Below, piece by piece: positions 8,265-16,922 of a stretch of DNA of 64,000 nt (its first letter is position 1; each line of letters opens with the position of its first letter). The stretch lies in NCBI RefSeq assembly GCF_024721305.1, contig NZ_JAMXOD010000001.1:186001-250000 (forward strand). The letters run 5' to 3'. The stretch is from Aequitasia blattaphilus. Its GTDB lineage: Bacteria; Bacillota; Clostridia; Lachnospirales; Lachnospiraceae. The notes under the pieces were generated by a model. It did not search any database, was not told the origin of the DNA, and saw only the letters and a program-made list of their open reading frames with translations. The position numbers and the translations under genes are program-made.

Positions 8265-8719
8265 TTACAGAGCCTATCTTGATCAAAATCAGCGCAGATA
8301 TCATTGAGACGGTTTAGGAGTTCAATTAAACACAACATATCTTCTTCTCCAAAACGTTCTAATAAAGTATCCCAGGTTTGATTAAATGTTTTATCGGATT
8401 CTGCAGCAGCAGTCTGACCCTTTGGAGTTGCATAAATAGAGAGCTTGCGACGATCCTTTGCATCGATTTCCCGTTTGATATAATTCTTTTTTTCCAAGGA
8501 ATTTAAGATGTAAGAAACAGCAGGCTTTGTAATCTGCAGCTTATTTTGAACATCTTGAACATCAAGGTTGGCACCGGTGCATTTGCTGCCACAGTTATCA
8601 ATAATTGTTTTTAAAATAGCCAGTTCGCTCATATGTATTTCACATTCTGATGAAAAAATCGCCATTGCTTTTTTGAATCCCATCAGAGAATAAATAAATT
8701 CATCCCTCGTACTGTTCAC
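8252..8719 (-). CDS. MarR family transcriptional regulator
   Basis: The 155-residue protein has a winged helix-turn-helix of MarR type: the recognition part LDVQDVQNKLQITKPAVSYILNSLEKKNYIKREIDAKDRRKLSIYATPKG is split over residues about 60-110, with the DxR wing motif (DAKDRR). Such proteins act as dimers on palindromic operators and often respond to small ligands. It converges on the peptidase-ftsH unit across a shared terminator and diverges from the lipoprotein gene, so either could be a target. It is of typical length. Confidence 0.88.
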   Translation of the reverse strand: MNSTRDEFIYSLMGFKKAMAIFSSECEIHMSELAILKTIIDNCGSKCTGANLDVQDVQNKLQITKPAVSYILNSLEKKNYIKREIDAKDRRKLSIYATPKGQTAAAESDKTFNQTWDTLLERFGEEDMLCLIELLNRLNDICADFDQDRLCNKKD

Positions 8720-8741
8720 AATAACACCCCTTACTTATAAT

Positions 8742-8809
8742 GGTATATCTTAATACAATTATACGGTATATTGAAATGCTTTTCAAATCGTTTTAAATTT
8801 TGTTAACAA
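8742..8809. promoter_or_regulatory. divergent control region between marR and the lipoprotein gene
   Basis: The spacer holds a direct repeat GGTATAT at 8742-8748 and 8765-8771, an inverted TATACGGTATA around 8762, and a palindrome TTGTTAACAA at 8800-8809. These are plausible MarR sites controlling one or both divergent genes. Exact promoters are not clear by eye. Confidence 0.4.
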
Positions 8810-8876
8810 TTGTTCTGAATCCTTACTGTTATGATATCATCATCCTAAAAGATGCGCTTTATAGTGGAGGGATGAT

Positions 8877-10196
8877 ATGAGAAAAAGTATTGTGTTTATT
8901 ATAATTATGACTTGCCTATTAGTTGGATGCCACTCTACAAAGCAAGATAAAGGAGAGGTGAAAGAAGAAGGTGACAGAAAAGTAGAGGTAGAGGAACAGA
9001 TTCAAACAAGCTTGCCTGAATGGACAGAAAAGCACAAGGTATACAAAGAAACCTACGAAGCGATTCAAGACATAGGGAGCCGTGCAGGAGGGAGAGGAAA
9101 ACTGCTTGAATACGATGAAATTGCAGAATATCCAAGGTTTAATTTTTCGATGGATGACGCCGTCCTTGACCAAGTGTTTGAAGCAATAACGCCCGTGTGG
9201 AAGGATAAAGATATTCCGATGTTTGGTTTTATAAATGTGGGATCTGGAGGAGGAGAATCTCTCTTTCAGCACTTGTCTCAGCTTGAGTGTACTTCGTTGA
9301 GGCTGGAACTTGATACAAACAATCCAGGTGGAAAATCGATAGCAGACATTAGAAACTTAGTGGAATATAAGCATTCTGTACCATTATCATCTATAAGCAA
9401 CACCTTTCCTACGGTACTAAGCCTAAAAGAACTTACGCTATCTACGAGATATTCAAGCATTGTTCCAGACATTGCAACGGCCTTTCCAAAGCTTGAGGTG
9501 TTGACAATTCTGATAAGTGAGGAACATCCTTTTAAAGGCGCTGAGGAATTAGAGACAATTGAAACGCTGCATCACGTTAATTTGCTGGGAGAGGATTACA
9601 AAGTGCTAAAGCCCTCTATTGATGTGATCAATACCTATAATGCAATCAAGAAAATACCATCATTAGAGAAAATCAATGGTGTGGCAAAAGATGAGGTTGA
9701 AATACCTATGGATGAAAAGCTGCAGGCAGAACTTGATAAAACAGCTGCGGTAGCCAAAGTAAATGAATATGGAACGAATAAAGTGAAGGAGTTAAGAGAC
9801 AATCAAGTGAATGCAACTAATGGAGAGTTATTTGTGGGAGAAAAAATCATTGTTTATTTTGATAACAAATCTTCTGTAGAGAATGGGATTGATGAAACGG
9901 ACTACAGAGGGTTTCCACAGGAAAGGCTAGCCAAGAATTTTGAAGAGGCAGATACCTTTATTATTATTTATGGATATTTTGAAACGGTAGGCAGATATGG
10001 TGCAGTATGGGATGCAAATAAGACATATACCATGGTTGCAACAATCAATCTAAAAGGAGATGGCGGGTACAGTTCTTACCTGGTAGGCACAGAGGATCCA
10101 CCAAGAGAAGCACAAACAGTGAATGGTGTACCGATAGGAACCAGTGGAAAGCTAAAAGAGCAGGAGGCATTTGATTATGTGCTGGGATTGTTGTAG
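8877..10196 (+). CDS. putative lipoprotein of unknown function
   Basis: The 439-residue protein starts with a lipoprotein signal, a hydrophobic run ending in the lipobox LLVGC with cysteine 18, so it should be anchored on the outer face of the membrane. A charged spacer rich in lysine and glutamate follows. The middle (about residues 140-260) has leucine-rich, repeat-like strands (LRLELDTNN, LKELTLSTRY, LEVLTILI), suggesting an LRR-like solenoid. The C-terminal 100 residues look like a separate beta-rich domain. GTGGAGGGATGAT precedes the ATG. Its 3' end overlaps the convergent SGNH hydrolase gene by 22 bases. Function is not recognised. Confidence 0.75.
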   Translation: MRKSIVFIIIMTCLLVGCHSTKQDKGEVKEEGDRKVEVEEQIQTSLPEWTEKHKVYKETYEAIQDIGSRAGGRGKLLEYDEIAEYPRFNFSMDDAVLDQVFEAITPVWKDKDIPMFGFINVGSGGGESLFQHLSQLECTSLRLELDTNNPGGKSIADIRNLVEYKHSVPLSSISNTFPTVLSLKELTLSTRYSSIVPDIATAFPKLEVLTILISEEHPFKGAEELETIETLHHVNLLGEDYKVLKPSIDVINTYNAIKKIPSLEKINGVAKDEVEIPMDEKLQAELDKTAAVAKVNEYGTNKVKELRDNQVNATNGELFVGEKIIVYFDNKSSVENGIDETDYRGFPQERLAKNFEEADTFIIIYGYFETVGRYGAVWDANKTYTMVATINLKGDGGYSSYLVGTEDPPREAQTVNGVPIGTSGKLKEQEAFDYVLGLL

Positions 10197-10807
10197 GAGA
10201 TGGCCTGAAAAATCTTTTCTGCAATCATCTTGTTGCCCTCTCGATTTGGATGGACGCCATCCATAAACCACTCTGGATGAGTCTCTGTCAGGGCGTACAA
10301 ATCAATTAGATGAACCTCTAATGCTCTGGCAGTATCCGCTACCAGCTGGTGAATAGAACTTGAGACAAGTTCATTTTGGATGTCATAGGGAACCTTGCCA
10401 TTGTTGAGAGGAAAACATTTCGGAGGCTGCATTAAAAAGATGTTAGGATGATTTTCAAGGTCTTTGAAGGAGCGCACAAAGCCAGGAAGCTCATCCTTCA
10501 TTTTTTGATAATCCCAATTATAAGGTTTGGAATCATTCGTACCAAGCATCAAAATATAGACATCAGCTTTCTTTTCCAGTGCTTGTCGATAAGAACGCTC
10601 TTCAATGTAGGGCTGATCACCAGTTGAAATAAGAGTGCGTCCTCTTAAACCGTAGTTATATACTTTTGCTTTGGAACCAAGTAATCGATTCAAAATAGCG
10701 GGATAGGCATCGCGAGAACGAGTAGCAGCAACTCCGGAACCGTAGGTAATACTGTCGCCTACGCAGGCAACAGTCAGTTCCTTTTTTTTATGAAATAGAG
10801 AAAACAT
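10175..10807 (-). CDS. SGNH/GDSL hydrolase family protein
   Basis: The 210-residue protein carries the SGNH blocks: VACVGDSITYGSG (catalytic serine), a glycine in YNYGLRG, LMLGTNDSKP (asparagine) and the C-terminal DGVHPN with the Asp-His dyad. Members hydrolyse esters of lipids or acylated sugars. The start is taken at ATG 10807 after AAAGGACTTCC; a longer frame to 10903 runs back into treR and lacks a ribosome site. It lies 16 bases after treR on the minus strand, so it is probably expressed with the repressor. No signal peptide, so the enzyme is likely cytosolic. Its link to trehalose use is unknown. Confidence 0.85.
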   Translation of the reverse strand: MFSLFHKKKELTVACVGDSITYGSGVAATRSRDAYPAILNRLLGSKAKVYNYGLRGRTLISTGDQPYIEERSYRQALEKKADVYILMLGTNDSKPYNWDYQKMKDELPGFVRSFKDLENHPNIFLMQPPKCFPLNNGKVPYDIQNELVSSSIHQLVADTARALEVHLIDLYALTETHPEWFMDGVHPNREGNKMIAEKIFQAISYNNPST

Positions 10808-10823
10808 AGGAAGTCCTTTCGTA

Positions 10824-11543
10824 TTAATGGCGGGTTGCAATATCTTGAAAACAGAAGAAATCAGGATGGTGACGAGATTGAGTATATTCAAACATGATAC
10901 CATCAGAATTAAAGGTCTGTCCGGTTACGACGGCCAGGGAATTATAATCTCCTAGTTGTAGATATTTCTCATCCATCGGAGTTGCATGTTCCACAGTCAT
11001 ACGACGCTTGCTGGTGACAATCTGCATACCGAGAGAGTGCTCCAGATACTCGTAAATTGAATTTTGGGCAATCTCAGAGGATAGGCCAGGAACCGTAGAT
11101 TTTAAGAAGATATTGATATCAAAAATCAAAGGGGTATCGTCTAAGAACCGTACTCTTTGAATGTAGTAGAGGTCGCTCCCCAGTGGAAAACCTGTATTCT
11201 GTGCAATTCGCTCATCTGCAGTGATTTCAGAAAACTGAAGGACATCTGTATGAGCCTTTTTTTTATTCCTCTTAGCAGATTCTTTAAAGGACTCAATACC
11301 GCCAATGGTAAAAGCCGTTTGTTCAATTGGCTGGTAGATAACCTTGACACCTTTTCCCTGAAGAGATTGAACGTACCCTTGCTCAGCCAAAAGTGCAATT
11401 CCACGGCGAATGGTATTTCTTGAACAACTATAAATTTTGACCATTGTATTTTCTGAAGGCAGTAATTCTTGAAAAGGATATTCTCTGGCTTCTATTTTTT
11501 GTTTTAAATCCCGGTATATTATTTCGAATTTCGATTTTGGCAT
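10824..11543 (-). CDS. treR: trehalose operon repressor (GntR family, UTRA domain)
   Basis: The 239-residue protein has an N-terminal GntR winged helix (YPFQELLPSENTMVKIYSCSRNTIRRGIALLAEQGYV, split here over residues 19-55) and a C-terminal UTRA sugar-phosphate domain. It is divergent from the trehalose PTS gene, with two TTTAAA-centred palindromes between them. TreR proteins release DNA when trehalose 6-phosphate binds. Length and layout match Bacillus TreR. It is transcribed together with the downstream SGNH hydrolase. Confidence 0.9.
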   Translation of the reverse strand: MPKSKFEIIYRDLKQKIEAREYPFQELLPSENTMVKIYSCSRNTIRRGIALLAEQGYVQSLQGKGVKVIYQPIEQTAFTIGGIESFKESAKRNKKKAHTDVLQFSEITADERIAQNTGFPLGSDLYYIQRVRFLDDTPLIFDINIFLKSTVPGLSSEIAQNSIYEYLEHSLGMQIVTSKRRMTVEHATPMDEKYLQLGDYNSLAVVTGQTFNSDGIMFEYTQSRHHPDFFCFQDIATRH

Positions 11544-11619
11544 AGTGTACTTCCTTACTTTTTTACAATATACTTACATTATAAAAGAAATAAGATAGAA
11601 GTCAAAGAAAATAAACGGA

Positions 11620-11671
11620 TTGACTTGTTTAAACAAGTGTGATATATTCGAAAAAACATGTTTAAACAAGT
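11620..11671 (+). promoter_or_regulatory. tre promoter with two TreR operators
   Basis: TTGACT at 11620-11625 and TATATT at 11643-11648 with a 17-base spacer form a good sigma-A promoter. A perfect 16-base palindrome ACTTGTTTAAACAAGT (11623-11638) overlaps the -35 box. A second copy with one mismatch, ACATGTTTAAACAAGT, lies at 11656-11671 just before the treP ribosome site. Binding at both would block initiation. Confidence 0.85.
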
Positions 11672-11684
11672 AAGGAGGAAAGAA

Positions 11685-13556
11685 ATGGGAAAGTACATTG
11701 AAAGTTCCAAAGAGCTATTAGAAGCAATAGGTGGAAAAGAAAACATTGATGCAGTTTCACACTGTGTTACCCGTCTAAGATTTGTACTAAATAATCCGAA
11801 AAAGGCAGATATTTCAAGAATTGAAGAGATAAAAGAGGTGAAGGGGACATTTACACAGTCTGGACAGTTTCAGGTAATTATCGGAAATAGTGTTGCCGAT
11901 TTTTATAATGATTTCGTGGCAGTGGCAGGGGTAGAAGGTGTATCGAAAGAGCGGGTAAAGTCTGCAGCTAAACAGAATCAAAATCTGATTCAGAGAATGA
12001 TGTCAGCACTTGCAGAAATCTTTGCGCCACTGATTCCTGCAATTATTGTAGGAGGTTTGATTCTGGGCTTTCGGAACTGTATTGACAGTTTATATCTTTT
12101 AGAAAATGGAACAAAGACTTTAGTAGAGGTTAGCCAGTTTTGGGCAGGAATCGATAGCTTTCTCTGGCTGATTGGGGAAGCAGTCTTTCACATGCTGCCG
12201 GTAGGAATATGTTGGTCGGTTACGAAGAAAATGGGAACCACCCAGATTTTGGGAATTATTCTAGGACTTACACTCGTTTCAGGACAACTCTTGAATGCAT
12301 ACGGTGTGGCTGGAGCAACGGAGATTCCATTCTGGGATTTTGGATTCTTTAAAATTGATATGATTGGATATCAGGCACAAGTTATCCCGGCCATTTTAGC
12401 GGCATTTACATTGGTGTATTTAGAAAAGTTTTTCCGGAAAATCACACCTCAGATGGTGTCGATGATTGTAGTCCCTTTCTTTAGTTTACTTCTTTCTGTT
12501 ATAATTGCACATTTTGCATTAGGACCAATTGGATGGAAAATAGGCTCGGCAATATCCAGCGTTGTATATATGGGAATTACAGGCTCTGCAAAGGCAATAT
12601 TTGGTGGAATATTTGGTTTCGTATATGCGCCCTTTGTTATTACAGGACTTCACCATATGACCAATGCAATCGATATGCAGTTGATTGCCGACTATCAGGG
12701 AACCATGCTATGGCCAATGATAGCCCTGTCTAATATTGCACAAGGCTCCGCTGTATTGGGGATGATTATCCTTCAAAGAAAAAATGCAAAAGCTCAAGAA
12801 GTCAACGTGCCGGCTTGTATATCCTGTTACTTAGGAGTAACAGAGCCTGCAATGTTTGGTGTAAACTTAAAATATGGATTTCCTTTTGTGTGCGGTATGA
12901 TTGGTTCGGCGATTGCAGGAGTTATTAGTGTGGTGACAGGTACCGCCGCAAACGCGATAGGTGTAGGAGGAATCCCTGGAATTCTATCCATTCAGCCCGT
13001 ACACATGCTGACCTTTGGAATGGCAATGATTGTGGCAATACTGGTACCTCTTAGCCTTACCCTTATCTTAGGAAAGAAAAAGGGAGTTGGGGAAGAAAAG
13101 GAAGAGGAATTAAAAGCTTTTTTGGATGGTACGGTTATTCCGCTGAAGGATGTAAAGGACGGGGTGTTTTCCGAAGGTGTACTGGGAGAAGGACTTGCTA
13201 TCATACCGGAAAATAATATTTTATATGCTCCGGCAGGAGGTGTGGCAACTCTTTTAATGGAGGAGACGAAACATGCCATTGGATTACTTTTAGATAATGG
13301 AGCAGAGATTCTATTACATGTGGGAATTGACACCATCAATCTAAAGGGTGAGGGCTTTGAATATTTGGTGGAAGAAGGAGCAAGAATAAAGAGTGGAACG
13401 CCTCTTATCCGATTCGATCTGGATAAGATAAAGGAAAAAGGATATTCCACTGCCACAGTTTGTGTTCTGACAGGAGGAAAAGCCTTTGAAAAGCCAGAAT
13501 TTATAACTGGGAAAAAAGGGAAAGCGAAGAGTACAACAATCATAAGACTGAAATAG
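11685..13556 (+). CDS. treP: PTS system trehalose-specific EIIBCA component
   Basis: The 623-residue protein fuses three PTS domains: EIIB at the N-terminus with phospho-cysteine C27 in AVSHCVTRLRF, a multi-span EIIC membrane domain (about residues 100-460), and EIIA at the C-terminus with the phospho-histidine context ILLHVGIDTINLKG. It imports trehalose and delivers trehalose 6-phosphate to the cytosol. ATG 11685 after AAGGAGGAAAG is the true start; an in-frame ATG at 11658 lies inside the second operator. An EIIA domain on the same chain means no separate glucose EIIA is needed. The phosphotrehalase gene follows eight bases later. Confidence 0.93.
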   Translation: MGKYIESSKELLEAIGGKENIDAVSHCVTRLRFVLNNPKKADISRIEEIKEVKGTFTQSGQFQVIIGNSVADFYNDFVAVAGVEGVSKERVKSAAKQNQNLIQRMMSALAEIFAPLIPAIIVGGLILGFRNCIDSLYLLENGTKTLVEVSQFWAGIDSFLWLIGEAVFHMLPVGICWSVTKKMGTTQILGIILGLTLVSGQLLNAYGVAGATEIPFWDFGFFKIDMIGYQAQVIPAILAAFTLVYLEKFFRKITPQMVSMIVVPFFSLLLSVIIAHFALGPIGWKIGSAISSVVYMGITGSAKAIFGGIFGFVYAPFVITGLHHMTNAIDMQLIADYQGTMLWPMIALSNIAQGSAVLGMIILQRKNAKAQEVNVPACISCYLGVTEPAMFGVNLKYGFPFVCGMIGSAIAGVISVVTGTAANAIGVGGIPGILSIQPVHMLTFGMAMIVAILVPLSLTLILGKKKGVGEEKEEELKAFLDGTVIPLKDVKDGVFSEGVLGEGLAIIPENNILYAPAGGVATLLMEETKHAIGLLLDNGAEILLHVGIDTINLKGEGFEYLVEEGARIKSGTPLIRFDLDKIKEKGYSTATVCVLTGGKAFEKPEFITGKKGKAKSTTIIRLK

Positions 13557-13564
13557 GTGAATAA

Positions 13565-15208
13565 ATGAATAACTTTCAAGATAAAGTAGTTTATCAAATT
13601 TATATTAAATCTTTTAAAGACTCCAATGGTGATGGAATTGGGGATCTAAAGGGAGTAACAGAAAAATTGGATTACCTAAAAGAGCTGGGGGTAGATTACA
13701 TATGGATTACACCTTTCTATGCATCCCCGCTGAATGATAATGGATATGACATAATGGATTATTACCAAGTGGATCCCTTATTTGGGACAATGGAGGACTT
13801 GGAAAATCTCATTGCACAAGGGAAGAAACGCGGCATATCCTTGATGACAGATTTGGTATTTAATCATACTTCCACGAAACATGAGTGGTTTCAAAAAGCA
13901 CTTGCAGGAGATGAAGAATATCAGAAATATTACATTTTCAAAGAGGGAGAGTTTGGTGAGCCGCCAACCAACTGGGTCTCAAAGTTTGGAGGAAGCACGT
14001 GGGAATATGTGCCCCATCTGAAAAAGTGGTATCTACACCTTTTTGATAAAACTCAGGCGGATTTAAACTGGGAAAATCCTAAGGTACGTGAAGAACTAAA
14101 AGAAGTAGTGAAATTTTGGCGGGGAAAAGGGGTGGAGGGATTCCGTTTTGACGTAATCAACCTTATCTCAAAGCCAGAGAACTTTCAAAATGATACAATC
14201 GGTGACGGACGGAGATTTTATACCGATGGACCGAAAATCCATGAGTATCTGAAAGAGCTTGTAAAAGACACAGGCATCCGGGAGTTGATGACAGTCGGCG
14301 AGATGTCTTCTACCTCTATCGAAGATTGCATTCGGTATTCTAATCCGAAAGAGGAAGAGTTGACTATGTGCTTTAGCTTTCACCATTTAAAGGTTGACTA
14401 TAAGAATCAGGACAAATGGGAAATTATGGAGCCGGATCTTATAGAGCTTCAAAAAATCTTCCGGAACTGGCAGCTTGGGATGCAGAAGGGAGGAGGATGG
14501 AACGCTCTCTTTTGGTGCAACCATGATCAGCCAAGAAGCGTCTCCAGATTTGGAGATGACAAAGCGTATTGGCTGGAGTCGTCGAAAATGCTTGCGACTT
14601 TTCTCCATCTTTTAAGAGGAACCCCCTACATTTATCAAGGGGAGGAAATTGGAATGACAAATGGGTACTTCATCTCCATTGAGGAATATAAGGATGTGGA
14701 AAGTATTAATTATTATCAAATCATGATAGAGGAAGGAAAAACAAAGGAAGAGGCTTTGAAAATTTTAAGAGAAAGATCCAGGGATAATGGGAGAACACCA
14801 ATGCAGTGGAATCAAGAGAAGTTTTATGGATTTTCTCAAGTCAAACCTTGGATACCTTTTGGGAAATATGAATATCCAATAACGGCAGAGGAACAGGTAG
14901 GAAAAGAGGGAAGTATATTCTCTTATTACCAAGAGCTGATTCGATTGCGAAAAGAGAGGAGTGCTATTTCAAGAGGTGAAATCACATTTTTCGATGAGAC
15001 TCCTGGAATTATTGGTTATAAGAGAAGAAATAATCAGGAAGAAATATTGGTATTCTGCAATTTCACGAATCAAGATCTGAGCTTAAAAACACAGTGGAAG
15101 AAAGATGATTTTTTTGTCTTATTACAGAACTATGTAAAGCTGGAAGAAAATGGCAAGAGAAATTCACTTAGACCGTATGAGACCCTTGTGCTTTTAGCTG
15201 AATCATAA
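13565..15208 (+). CDS. treC: alpha,alpha-phosphotrehalase (trehalose-6-phosphate hydrolase)
   Basis: This GH13 enzyme of 547 residues splits trehalose 6-phosphate into glucose and glucose 6-phosphate. The family landmarks are present: the calcium-type loop SFKDSNGDGIGDLKG, LVFNHTS, the nucleophile in GFRFDVINLIS, the acid GEMSS and the transition-state pair WCNHDQPR. Length is typical of TreA/TreC. It follows the EIIBCA gene in the same operon and completes trehalose use. Confidence 0.93.
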   Translation: MNNFQDKVVYQIYIKSFKDSNGDGIGDLKGVTEKLDYLKELGVDYIWITPFYASPLNDNGYDIMDYYQVDPLFGTMEDLENLIAQGKKRGISLMTDLVFNHTSTKHEWFQKALAGDEEYQKYYIFKEGEFGEPPTNWVSKFGGSTWEYVPHLKKWYLHLFDKTQADLNWENPKVREELKEVVKFWRGKGVEGFRFDVINLISKPENFQNDTIGDGRRFYTDGPKIHEYLKELVKDTGIRELMTVGEMSSTSIEDCIRYSNPKEEELTMCFSFHHLKVDYKNQDKWEIMEPDLIELQKIFRNWQLGMQKGGGWNALFWCNHDQPRSVSRFGDDKAYWLESSKMLATFLHLLRGTPYIYQGEEIGMTNGYFISIEEYKDVESINYYQIMIEEGKTKEEALKILRERSRDNGRTPMQWNQEKFYGFSQVKPWIPFGKYEYPITAEEQVGKEGSIFSYYQELIRLRKERSAISRGEITFFDETPGIIGYKRRNNQEEILVFCNFTNQDLSLKTQWKKDDFFVLLQNYVKLEENGKRNSLRPYETLVLLAES

Positions 15209-15425
15209 AAATGCCATTAATTAATATGGTATCTAATTCACTGGCACTGGTATCAAGTACAGTTCGAAAACTGTTTTTTGTTGTGCCAATTTTTCGGTTC
15301 CCTTCATCACTAAGGTCTTAAACAGTTTGTCTGCATCCTGACCAATTGCTGTGGCTGCCTCATTCCCTCTAACGGCTCCTGAATCAACATATGAATGAAA
15401 TTTATAGTTGATAGATTCAAAGAGC
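15209..15425 (-). pseudogene. YbaK/EbsC (Cys-tRNA(Pro) deacylase) remnant
   Basis: Read on the minus strand, this stretch encodes INYKFHSYVDSG, IGQDADKLFKTLVMKG and VFELYLIPVPV, which match the N-terminal half of YbaK/EbsC trans-editing proteins. A stop follows PVPVN, but a one-base shift restores the expected ELD. The 5' end is cut near the dispersed palindrome at 15430. It is therefore truncated at both ends and frameshifted. Confidence 0.65.
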
Positions 15426-15429
15426 AAGA

Positions 15430-15458
15430 TACTTCCGTGTAAATTGTGCACGGAAGTA
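15430..15458. repeat. dispersed palindrome, copy 1
   Basis: ACTTCCGTG and CACGGAAGT are inverted around a ten-base spacer. The copy shares the flanks AGCAAGAT and AGTAAATAGACG with copy 2 at 17450. Both are followed by a fragment starting ATGATAAAAATATT. Confidence 0.8.
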
Positions 15459-15490
15459 GTAAATAGACGGTCTACGAAGGGAGTTTTGTT

Positions 15491-15527
15491 ATGATAAAAA
15501 TATTGTGTGCCACGGCAATAGCCGCTA
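15491..15527 (+). pseudogene. 5' stub of a low-molecular-weight protein tyrosine phosphatase gene
   Basis: ATGATAAAAATATT followed by GTGTGCCACGGCAATAGC reproduces, with a few bases missing, the MIKILMVCHGN start of LMW-PTP enzymes. It is out of frame and stops being recognisable where the methyltransferase gene ends on the other strand. The same stub with the same leader occurs at 17512. Confidence 0.5.
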
Positions 15528-16082
15528 TTTCTCCAGCAGCACTGCTCGACAGATCGCAATGCGCGGCATTTCTCGCACCCGAAAGCCATGCTGTTCAAAT
15601 ATCCTCAGACTTTTTCGGTAAGCAGATTTTCCCACATGACCAATGGGTTCAGCAAACAAAAGCAGCCCTCCATCGCGCAAAGCCGCGTAAACTTCTCGAG
15701 CCAGGCGATCTTGGTCGGGTACCTCATGTGCCATCATGAATGCCAGTGCAAAGTCTATACAGCCGGTGTAGTCCTCCAGACTCAGAGCGCTTTGCTCGCA
15801 TTGATGAGGTATTATTAACTGATCCACACCAGATTTTTGAGCATTTTGCTGTATGCCAGCAAGCATTTTCTGCTGGAGATCTACGGCGATCACCTTGCCG
15901 TTATCCCCGACCATTTTGGCCATGGGGATGGTGAAATAGCCCATTCCGCAGCCGATGTCCAGTGCGGTCATACCCGCTTTCAAATATGGTCCCAGAATAG
16001 CCTTGGGGGAGTGCAGGATTTTGCGGGCTCTCCAGTTGAGGGAGTGTCCTGCCCACCAGGGACAAACAAAGGTCTCTGCCAT
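15525..16082 (-). CDS. class I SAM-dependent methyltransferase
   Basis: The 185-residue protein has the Rossmann methyltransferase motif I LDIGCGMGYFT at about residues 41-51, an acidic strand end VIAVDLQQ, and motif ALAFMMAHEV. It begins MAETFVCPWWAGHSLNW, a form seen in small methyltransferases linked to ubiE-like enzymes; the substrate is not predictable. GGAGG lies before the ATG. One line of the gene that I counted is 52% G+C, richer than the flanking fragments, which fits recent transfer. It follows a truncated MBL-fold gene on the same strand. Confidence 0.8.
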   Translation of the reverse strand: MAETFVCPWWAGHSLNWRARKILHSPKAILGPYLKAGMTALDIGCGMGYFTIPMAKMVGDNGKVIAVDLQQKMLAGIQQNAQKSGVDQLIIPHQCEQSALSLEDYTGCIDFALAFMMAHEVPDQDRLAREVYAALRDGGLLLFAEPIGHVGKSAYRKSLRIFEQHGFRVREMPRIAICRAVLLEK

Positions 16083-16095
16083 GTCGTAACCTCCT

Positions 16096-16257
16096 TTATT
16101 TCATAAAATTCTCCAGCGCGGCAAGTTTGGAAAAGCGCTGGAGAATTTTGTTACAGTCACTGGCGTAACCGGTGTCGATGGGAATCCACCCAAGCTCGGT
16201 CTCCAGCAAATAATTGCGGAGGACATAGCTACCGATTTTAGGAAGCTTGATTTTCAC
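16096..16257 (-). pseudogene. N-terminal fragment of an MBL-fold metallohydrolase
   Basis: A 53-codon frame starting GTG after GAGGGAGTGAAACTTT reads VKIKLPKIGSYVLRNYLLET then ELGWIPIDTGYA, the usual first strands of metallo-beta-lactamase-fold hydrolases. It ends before the HxHxDH zinc motif, so no active enzyme is possible. It is in line with the methyltransferase gene 13 bases downstream. A perfect 15-base inverted repeat occupies its 3' half. Confidence 0.6.
16105..16149. repeat. perfect 15-base inverted repeat inside the MBL fragment
   Basis: AAAATTCTCCAGCGC (16105-16119) and GCGCTGGAGAATTTT (16135-16149) are exact inverse copies with a 15-base loop. The hairpin is G+C-rich at its top and lies just upstream of the methyltransferase on its transcript. 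No T run follows. Confidence 0.8.
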
Positions 16258-16301
16258 AAAGTTTCACTCCCTCACTCGCCACATTTCTTGTTATCCACTA
16301 T

Positions 16302-16406
16302 ATGGGATGTAAAGATCATTGTCAATGGAAATACCATATTGTGTTTGCACCAAAATCCGAAGCAGATACCGGAGTGGATGAGAATACTATATTTATGGCA
16401 ATGTGA
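16302..16406 (+). pseudogene. IS200/IS605-type TnpA N-terminal fragment
   Basis: ATG 16302 opens a 34-codon frame whose CQWKYHIVFAPK matches the first strand of Y1 transposases (usual form CKYHIVFAPKYRRQ). The following DTGVDEN resembles the KADIG segment further on in the family, suggesting an internal deletion. The HUH motif and tyrosine are missing. The remaining bases to 16652 show no gene. Confidence 0.5.
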
Positions 16407-16652
16407 AGTTTGATTTGGGGTCATAATGGTTTTGTGATAAACTAAAACGATAAAAATATAAACTTGACAAATTTAATGTAATATATCTCAAAGTCAAATG
16501 TTACAATTTATTGATAAAACACATGTCAAATGTACCCCAAAATATCAATAAAGATAATATTGGACTTGTTCAGATGTTATACTGCAATCATGGAAAAGCG
16601 TTTAGAGGGTATATAGATTGTTCTATTAATTGTGATGAAAGGATAGAGTAAC

Positions 16653-16922
16653 GTGAAGACAGATATGAAAAAAATAATTGCGGTTTTTCTGGTAATATTA
16701 TTTTGTAGTTCTCCATTGCAAACATTGGCAAATGAATTAGAGGAAGAAGATGTAGAGGTTATTCATGAAGAAAAAGAAGTAATAAAAGAAGATATTGCAG
16801 ACGAAAACAAAAATCAAAAACAGGATGAGATAATATCTAAAGATGACAGTATACCAATTATAGTTGATGAAATTCCCTATGAAAAATCGTCAGTTAGTAC
16901 AAGGGCAGTTATAGGACAATGA
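16653..16922 (+). CDS. short secreted protein or truncated surface protein, unknown
   Basis: An 89-residue frame begins with a clear signal peptide (KKIIAVFLVILFCSSPLQTLA, cut in two: KKIIAVFLVILF and CSSPLQTLA), probably processed after LANA-like residues, followed by a highly acidic, lysine-containing spacer. It ends STRAVIGQ without any folded domain. AAAGGATAGAG precedes the GTG start at 16653; ATG 16665 is an alternative. Such acidic linkers usually lead into a surface domain, so this may be the N-terminal stump of a larger protein. Confidence 0.45.
   Translation: MKTDMKKIIAVFLVILFCSSPLQTLANELEEEDVEVIHEEKEVIKEDIADENKNQKQDEIISKDDSIPIIVDEIPYEKSSVSTRAVIGQ

Noticed and set aside
10808-10903. 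Longer N-terminus for the SGNH hydrolase
   Set aside because: The extra 32 residues overlap treR, lack a ribosome site and are absent from the usual family start.
15491-15739. 82-residue plus-strand frame over the methyltransferase
   Set aside because: It starts at the phosphatase stub but leaves that frame at once and is antisense to the genuine methyltransferase gene.
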